From the NCBI GenBank assembly GCA_937919945.1, contig CALESY010000125.1:1-28785 (forward strand): a stretch of DNA of 28,785 nucleotides, given 5' to 3'. The notes beneath the pieces were generated by a model that saw nothing but the letters and a program-made list of their open reading frames with translations, searched no databases and was not told where the DNA came from. Position 1 is the first letter of the stretch. Every line of letters starts with the position of its first letter. Position numbers and translations under genes: made by a program. Source of the DNA: an uncultured Chitinophagaceae bacterium. Its GTDB lineage: Bacteria; Bacteroidota; Bacteroidia; Chitinophagales; Chitinophagaceae. Positions 23,615 through 28,785 of the stretch are shown in pieces.

Positions 23615-24931
23615 ATGAAGACGAAGCTAACCGTCATTTTATTTTTACTGTTTCATAATACCTATGGGCAGTTGTATTTTCCACCCATTGCTTCGCCCGT
23701 TTGGGATACCGTCTCCCCTGCATCTCAAGGATGGTGTTTAGATAGCCTGCAAACTACTTTCGATTTTCTTGAACAGAAAAATACCAAAGCATTTATAGTG
23801 CTGAAAGATGGCAAAATTGCCATTGAAAAATATTTCGGTTCTTTTACAAAAGACAGTGTATGGTACTGGGCATCTGCTGGCAAAACACTTACTGCATTTT
23901 TAGTAGGACAAGCACAAGAACAAGGTTACTTGAAGATAACCGACACCACAAGCAAATATCTGGGAAGTGGGTGGACGTCATTAAATACAGCACAAGAGCA
24001 AGCCATCACCGTACGCCATCAATTAACCATGACTACGGGGCTCGACGATAACTTTGGCAATGATAACTGCACACAACCCGCATGCTTAGTATACAAAACA
24101 TCTGCAGGCAACAGGTGGGCATATCATAATGCACCCTACACATTGTTGCATGAGGTAATTGATAATGCAACCGGCAATTTCAATACATTTTTCAATACAC
24201 AATTCAGAAACCGTACAGGTGCGTTCGGCCTATGGCTGCCGGGTACAGGTGCAGATTCGTTCAACCGTATCTATTACAGCACACCTCGAAATATGGCAAG
24301 ATTCGGCCTGTTATTGCTAAATAAAGGTGTTTGGAATACGGATACATTACTACGCGACACAGCCTACCTTAGGCAAATGACGACAACATCGCAAAGCATG
24401 AACATGAGCTATGGTTATTTGACATGGCTGAATGGTAAAGCAAGCTATATGATGCCAGGCTTGCAATTGGTTATTACAGGCAGTCTTGCACCCAATGCAC
24501 CAGCCGATATGTATGCGGGCTTGGGCAAGAACGACCAAAAACTCTATGTGATACCGTCGTACAATATGGTAATTGTACGGATGGGTAATGACGCCGGTTT
24601 TCCTGCGGCAGCAGTAAGTGCTTTTGACAATGAGCTATGGGGTAAATTGAAAAATATATTTTGCACACCTGTTAGTGTAAATAATACTGTTATAGCAAAA
24701 GAAAATTGGCAAGTATACCCTAACCCAGCAAAGGATTATGTAGTTATTACTAACACTAACAAGAAGCCATATACAGCAACACTGTACGACGTTACAGGAA
24801 GAGCCATCAAACAAATAACTAAAAGAGATGAAACATACTCTCTGGAAATATCAGAAATAGTAAGCGGTATATACTACCTGCATATACAAAGCAACGAAGC
24901 TAAAACTGTGATAAAAATTCTAAAACAATAA
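23615..24931 (+). CDS. Exported serine hydrolase (beta-lactamase/NylB-like fold) with type A T9SS sorting domain
   Basis: This 438-residue protein has a signal peptide (1-18), a serine beta-lactamase-like domain (about 35-345) and a C-terminal sorting domain (about 360-438). The SxxK motif is Ser87-Ala-Gly-Lys90 and the second motif is Tyr170-His-Asn172. The third KTG box is not canonical; instead there is YAGLGKNDQKLYVIP, as in 6-aminohexanoate-dimer-hydrolase-like esterases and amidases. An esterase or amidase role is thus likelier than antibiotic hydrolysis. The end has the type A signature (VYPNPAKDYV, TLYDVTGR, GIYYLHI, then a Lys-rich end), sending it through the type IX system to the surface or outside. 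The gene's stop codon directly abuts that of the convergent acyltransferase gene. Confidence 0.9.
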   Translation: MKTKLTVILFLLFHNTYGQLYFPPIASPVWDTVSPASQGWCLDSLQTTFDFLEQKNTKAFIVLKDGKIAIEKYFGSFTKDSVWYWASAGKTLTAFLVGQAQEQGYLKITDTTSKYLGSGWTSLNTAQEQAITVRHQLTMTTGLDDNFGNDNCTQPACLVYKTSAGNRWAYHNAPYTLLHEVIDNATGNFNTFFNTQFRNRTGAFGLWLPGTGADSFNRIYYSTPRNMARFGLLLLNKGVWNTDTLLRDTAYLRQMTTTSQSMNMSYGYLTWLNGKASYMMPGLQLVITGSLAPNAPADMYAGLGKNDQKLYVIPSYNMVIVRMGNDAGFPAAAVSAFDNELWGKLKNIFCTPVSVNNTVIAKENWQVYPNPAKDYVVITNTNKKPYTATLYDVTGRAIKQITKRDETYSLEISEIVSGIYYLHIQSNEAKTVIKILKQ

Positions 24932-26041
24932 TTACCTGAAGTATTTTTTCAGCTTCAGAAATTGTTTTTCATATAAATGATAAGAGATGAAGCTGCAAAA
25001 GATAGACATGGCAAATGCTACTACAGCAAATACAATTGCCCAATACCATAGATCTATATTGTATTGCAACTTTTCAAAAATACGTTTCAGTAGGTTGATG
25101 ATGAGAGTATGGTAAATATAGAATCCATACGTATATATACCCAACTTACTGAGTATGTTGATATCCTTTATTTTGATGGCATTATCGGGCGATAATGTTA
25201 GTATTATCAATCCTGCAAACAAAATACCTAACGCACTACTTGCCCATATAAATGGCGCATCTCCATTGAATTGTGAGAACCATACTACAATACCTATCAA
25301 CAGTAGTACAAACAACTGCTTGGTATACTTAGGCAATATATTTAGCTTATTGTATAATTTTTCTTTGTGTTCCAATAACAAATATGCGGGTATTGCACCA
25401 TAAGCAAATAGGTCTACATTCGTTAGCAGGTCGCTGGTAGATAAATTGTTTCGTACAAACACCACCCTTGCAACTACAGCTAATAATAAGCAGGTAGCAA
25501 TAAGTTTCGGCAATGCTTTTACAGGGATAAAAAATAGCAGCAAGCCCCAGATAATATAAAAATGTTCCTCAATACACAACGACCACATAACCCCCAACGG
25601 AGATGCATTAGGTATATCGCCTGTCCACATCATCTTGTAGTTTTCAAGAAACAATATTGACATTAACCAATCAGGTTCGTAACCTGCTGCCGAACTGTTG
25701 AGGTTGATAATACTGAGAACATAAGGTGTAATGAATGCAATAAAAATAGCCAGGTAAATCAACGGCCATATCCGCAATACCCTGCGCATAAAGAAATGCT
25801 TCAGGTTCAGGCTATAGGTACGTTGTTTCTCTTCGCAAATTATGTAGGTGATGAGAAAACCACTCAATACAAAGAAGAACTGAACACCTATACCCCCACC
25901 CTTTTTTATAATGTTAAACCAAGGGAACGCGACAATCGGCAGATGGTGCAGAAACACCTTGAAACAGGCAAAAAAACGCAAGGCATCAAATGTGTGGAAA
26001 TGATGCCTTTTTGTTGTTGTATGTATTGATGTTGTTTCCAA
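24932..26041 (-). CDS. Acyltransferase-3 family membrane protein
   Basis: This protein of 369 residues has about ten membrane helices and the acyltransferase-3 opening FDALRFFACFKVFLHH, with the conserved Arg and catalytic-type His in the first helix. An FMRRVLRIWPLIY segment follows the second helix. The family transfers acyl groups, often acetyl, to sugars of lipopolysaccharide, exopolysaccharide or small molecules at the inner membrane. The start must be TTG at 26041: a TGA precedes it immediately, and the next ATG comes well after the conserved first helix. It begins 13 bases after the GT-C-like gene stop, so the two likely share a transcript. Confidence 0.88.
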   Translation of the reverse strand: METTSIHTTTKRHHFHTFDALRFFACFKVFLHHLPIVAFPWFNIIKKGGGIGVQFFFVLSGFLITYIICEEKQRTYSLNLKHFFMRRVLRIWPLIYLAIFIAFITPYVLSIINLNSSAAGYEPDWLMSILFLENYKMMWTGDIPNASPLGVMWSLCIEEHFYIIWGLLLFFIPVKALPKLIATCLLLAVVARVVFVRNNLSTSDLLTNVDLFAYGAIPAYLLLEHKEKLYNKLNILPKYTKQLFVLLLIGIVVWFSQFNGDAPFIWASSALGILFAGLIILTLSPDNAIKIKDINILSKLGIYTYGFYIYHTLIINLLKRIFEKLQYNIDLWYWAIVFAVVAFAMSIFCSFISYHLYEKQFLKLKKYFR

Positions 26042-26054
26042 TCAGTTTGTATTG

Positions 26055-28016
26055 CTATTCTTCCTGCTCTCCCATAGCTTCTTGTTGCTGCATCAGTATC
26101 TCGTTCTTCATAAACTGTGCTTGTTGTGCACCTTGCATATTACCTTTTGCCTGATACAACTGGGCCAATACATCATAAAATTCTGTACGTTCTGGGTCTA
26201 ATTTTATAGCGCGTTCTATAGCTGCAATGGCAGGATCCATTTGTCCGATTGATGCCAGCGATATAGCATAGTTGAAATAGGCAAACTCATCTGTATTATC
26301 TGTAGCTATGTATTCTGAGTATTTCTGTGCGGCAGTAGCAAAGTCTTTCTTTTCGTAAGCTTCATTAGCGGCTATACTTGCAGTGCTGCTGCGTTTTATT
26401 ACCACACAAAGTGGTTTACCGTCAATGCTTACTGTATGTATTGCATTCTGGAATTTCCAGCTATCTGCCTGCATCAGTTTTGCACTTATATAGCGAGGGT
26501 ATGCTACGTAGTAGTCCCAATCTATATGATGCCGTTCTGTATAACGTCCGTAATCATAGGTTATCCAGTTGGTATCTTTAGCAAAATACTTATCAAAGCC
26601 CACCATGTTCGATCGTACTAATATTTTTCTCTCTGGTATTGGCTTCAGGTTTTTCAGCATCCAGTCTGCAGCTTGCTTACCACTGTTTTGGTAGTAATCA
26701 AGGTCATAATAACCATACGCACCTTTTACACCACCAGCCAGTTCATTGAAATAAACGTATTGATTAGGATGGCTTCTTACTGTCCACGCAATGGCAGGTA
26801 ACAACCCTACAATAGCTACCACAGAAGGTAACCACTTTGTTTTTTCGTTTTTAACAAACGTACCTATCACATCCCAACCCATTGCAGCAGCGATAGTCCA
26901 AAAAGGATACACAAAAAATACGTGCCTCCATGTATCATACACAGACGAGTTTTTGTATATCATATAAAGTATGGGGAACAATGCTCCGAAAAACACAAGT
27001 ACAACAGAGAACAAGCCATAAGACTTTTTCAATTTCAATACTAAAGCAATACTTAATAAAAAGCCTGCCAGCACTATTAGCGGATTAGAGATAAATATCC
27101 ATTTAAACTCATAATACCATGGCATATTATAGTTCATCCTATATGCTCCCTCAAATAATACCCTTATTTGTGTTGCACGATTGGTCATACCTTTCAATGA
27201 CTCTATCGGATTATCTATCGGCGATTGCAAACCCCAAGGCCATGTACTAAGCCCTAGTATATATCCGATAATAATGCCGGCCCCCAAACCAAGCATCAAC
27301 CTCTTCAGCAGTTTGTTCTTATTTTCAAACAACTCTTGACGTTTGGGAGTATGCAGAAAATAATACAATACTGTAAACAGGAAAAAATATGCCAGCAATA
27401 ATATACCCCCAGCCGAACGCACACCGAATGCTAAACCAAAACCCAATGCCAACCCAATAACGTGCTTCCACATCTTTTGCGGGAAATCCTGCAACAATGC
27501 GTAAAGAAAATAAATACCGATAATGAAGCCTGCGGCAAACGGAATGTCTTTCGGGTTATTCATACTCTCGCCAAATATCCGTGGCGAGAAAAAGATGAAT
27601 AATATTGCCAATACACCAACAGACCATTTATCTGTTATGCGTCTTGCCAACAACCCCGTAAACAACATCATCAACGCGCCTAACAAGGCATTAAAAAAAT
27701 GTCGCAAAATAAGAATGGGGATGGATGGAAACCATTGGTGCAACACCTCCATAGAATAATCGAACATACCACCATACAATTCCTGACCTATGTATTGCAG
27801 GCTCATCCCTGAATAATCTAGAGCTTGCTCATCGCCATTGGTAAAGTAATTCCATATATGCTTTCCATATTCTATCTGCAGCCACTCATCACCGCTTTGT
27901 CCGTAATCTTTACTTAACAATGGCATTAATACTATAATAGCGATGCCTATAAACCAAAATACCTTTTGCCACCACTTCGATTCCGTATGAGCCTGCATGG
28001 CTTGAGTTGTCGTCAT
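26055..28016 (-). CDS. GT-C-like polytopic membrane protein with C-terminal TPR region
   Basis: This 653-residue protein has about ten hydrophobic helices in residues 15-420, a soluble region (about 430-550), and two to three TPR-like helix pairs at about 555-640 (EAYEKKDFATAAQKY, YFNYAISLASIGQMDPAI, IKLDPERTEFYDVLAQLY). A long first extramembrane loop after helix 1 has acidic residues (SGDEWLQ), as in GT-C glycosyltransferases of the PMT/ArnT type, where an Asp in that loop binds the lipid-linked donor. That makes a polyprenyl-sugar transferase a reasonable guess but not certain. The downstream partner is an acyltransferase, so both may modify a surface glycan. The ATG at 28016 is clear. Confidence 0.72.
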   Translation of the reverse strand: MTTTQAMQAHTESKWWQKVFWFIGIAIIVLMPLLSKDYGQSGDEWLQIEYGKHIWNYFTNGDEQALDYSGMSLQYIGQELYGGMFDYSMEVLHQWFPSIPILILRHFFNALLGALMMLFTGLLARRITDKWSVGVLAILFIFFSPRIFGESMNNPKDIPFAAGFIIGIYFLYALLQDFPQKMWKHVIGLALGFGLAFGVRSAGGILLLAYFFLFTVLYYFLHTPKRQELFENKNKLLKRLMLGLGAGIIIGYILGLSTWPWGLQSPIDNPIESLKGMTNRATQIRVLFEGAYRMNYNMPWYYEFKWIFISNPLIVLAGFLLSIALVLKLKKSYGLFSVVLVFFGALFPILYMIYKNSSVYDTWRHVFFVYPFWTIAAAMGWDVIGTFVKNEKTKWLPSVVAIVGLLPAIAWTVRSHPNQYVYFNELAGGVKGAYGYYDLDYYQNSGKQAADWMLKNLKPIPERKILVRSNMVGFDKYFAKDTNWITYDYGRYTERHHIDWDYYVAYPRYISAKLMQADSWKFQNAIHTVSIDGKPLCVVIKRSSTASIAANEAYEKKDFATAAQKYSEYIATDNTDEFAYFNYAISLASIGQMDPAIAAIERAIKLDPERTEFYDVLAQLYQAKGNMQGAQQAQFMKNEILMQQQEAMGEQEE

Positions 28017-28131
28017 AATTAATACGATAAGTTAGAAATTACCGGGTAAAAATAATGGTTTATGTTTTGATTATTCCATACTCACAAATGATAGAGATTC
28101 TTATTATACCGGATATAGTATACACATTAAA

Positions 28132-28159
28132 AAAGGTAACGTATTGCTACGTTACCTTT
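28132..28159 (-). terminator. Bidirectional-looking terminator after rpsP
   Basis: Twelve-base perfect arms (AAAGGTAACGTA / TACGTTACCTTT) enclose a four-base loop. On the minus strand the stem is followed by a T run (about 30 bases past the rpsP stop); on the plus strand it is also followed by AATTTTTTT. Confidence 0.85.
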
Positions 28160-28189
28160 AATTTTTTTAAGCTGTATTCAAAAACAGTA

Positions 28190-28732
28190 TTAACCTTCTT
28201 GATTTTCAGCAGGTGCATCAGTTGCCGCTTCATTTTCAGCAGCATCTGCCTCAGCAGCATCAGCTTCAGCTTCAGCAACTTGTGCAGCAGCTTTAGCAGA
28301 CAGCTTTTCTTCTACCTTGCGTACAGACTCACTCATAGCAGCATGGCGTTTTTCAGCTTTGTGCAGACGGTGAGTTTCTTCGCGTTTAGCTACTAATTCC
28401 TCATGCTGTCCATTCCAGCTTTCAAATTTTTCCCATGCAGTTTTTTCGTCAAATAAGCCAAGGCTTACACCACGCATCAGGTGTTTCAGATACAATACAC
28501 CTTTGAAAGACAATATACGGCGGCAAGTGTTGGTGGGTTGAGCACCTTCTTGCATCCAGTACAATGCGCGTTCGCGGTTCAACCTTACAGTTGCAGGAAC
28601 TGTCAATGGGTTGTATGTACCTATTTTTTCAATGAATTTACCATCGCGGGGTGCTACGCTGTTAGCAGCTACGATGAAATAGAACGGGCGCTTCTTTGAC
28701 CCGTGGCGTTGCAGACGAATCTTAACTGACAT
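28190..28732 (-). CDS. rpsP: 30S ribosomal protein S16 with long acidic tail
   Basis: The first 80 residues are standard S16: VKIRLQRHGSKKRPFYFIV start, a YNPL block, and the ERALYWMQEGAQPT segment. S16 is an early 30S assembly protein. The protein runs to 180 residues, roughly twice the Escherichia coli length. The extra C-terminal part is a charged helix (about 100-150) and then an Ala/Glu/Asp-rich low-complexity tail. Long acidic S16 tails are common in Bacteroidota. It is a single-gene unit with a promoter upstream and a terminator downstream; rimM and trmD are not adjacent on its 3' side. Confidence 0.95.
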   Translation of the reverse strand: MSVKIRLQRHGSKKRPFYFIVAANSVAPRDGKFIEKIGTYNPLTVPATVRLNRERALYWMQEGAQPTNTCRRILSFKGVLYLKHLMRGVSLGLFDEKTAWEKFESWNGQHEELVAKREETHRLHKAEKRHAAMSESVRKVEEKLSAKAAAQVAEAEADAAEADAAENEAATDAPAENQEG

Positions 28733-28757
28733 AAATAATAGAAATTATTTTGAGCAT

Positions 28758-28765
28758 CAAAATTA
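28758..28765 (-). promoter_or_regulatory. Putative rpsP promoter -7 box
   Basis: The minus strand reads TAATTTTG, exact for TAnnTTTG, 25 bases before the rpsP ATG. The -33 box would fall beyond the window end. Confidence 0.55.
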
Positions 28766-28785
28766 ACTGTTTTTATGTCATTTTC

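Noticed and set aside
23615..24931. Antibiotic-resistance beta-lactamase
   Set aside because: The KTG box is absent and the protein has NylB/esterase-like features plus a type IX sorting domain.
1..28785. Mobile elements, CRISPR arrays, tRNAs or defence systems
   Set aside because: No transposase, integrase, regularly spaced repeats, tRNA cloverleaf or recognised defence gene was seen on either strand.

Overview
The window is a stretch of AT-rich chromosome from a Bacteroidota bacterium, most likely of the Chitinophagales/Sphingobacteriales type. The taxonomic clues are a gliding-motility-associated C-terminal domain on a PKD-repeat exoprotein, a type IX secretion type A sorting domain on a serine hydrolase, a Bacteroidota Lnb/DUF4105 protein, a long Ala/Glu-rich tail on ribosomal protein S16, few clear Shine-Dalgarno sites, and several matches to the Bacteroidota -33/-7 promoter (TTTG / TAnnTTTG). 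The content is mostly chromosomal housekeeping. I see no insertion sequence, prophage, CRISPR array, tRNA or integrase. The finer taxonomy is inference.

Layout. 1-4.9 kb (minus strand): a tightly packed run SDR dehydrogenase > YbgC thioesterase > CinA > shikimate kinase > DUF423, followed by a degenerate KdsB-like nucleotidyltransferase and a membrane-anchored NodB polysaccharide deacetylase cut by the window edge. 4.9-12.1 kb (minus): valyl-tRNA synthetase, then a small secreted protein resembling a GldM C-terminal domain, an Lnb-type membrane protein, an alpha/beta hydrolase and a PKD/gliding C-terminal exoprotein, closed by a hairpin. 12.2-12.6 kb: RNase P RNA (rnpB, minus) with its own terminator. 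12.7-15 kb (minus): alpha/beta hydrolase, O6-alkylguanine DNA methyltransferase and a secreted GH5 glycosidase. 15-18 kb (minus): the yceD-rpmF-plsX cluster and a DUF58 protein. 18-25 kb (plus): Cys-rich lipoprotein, MauE-thioredoxin fusion, RluD-type pseudouridine synthase, TatA, lytic transglycosylase, S20, a second MauE-thioredoxin fusion, a possible small membrane protein and a T9SS-exported serine hydrolase. 25-28.7 kb (minus): ribosomal protein S16, a GT-C-like membrane protein with TPR tail, and an acyltransferase-3 protein.

Functional threads. Translation and RNA processing are represented by valS, rnpB, rpmF, yceD, rluD, rpsT and rpsP. Envelope functions are represented by plsX, the Lnb-type protein, the lytic transglycosylase, TatA, the acyltransferase and the two T9SS cargo proteins. 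The most unusual signals are: (1) two MauE-thioredoxin fusion paralogues about 3 kb apart, one directly behind a lipoprotein with four spare cysteines, suggesting an undescribed periplasmic thiol-redox module; (2) a KdsB homologue that has lost most catalytic motif residues; (3) a stand-alone GldM-C-like secreted domain next to valS; (4) a CinA whose GxxGPxGG loop is replaced. All function assignments are from reading motifs; no database search was run.
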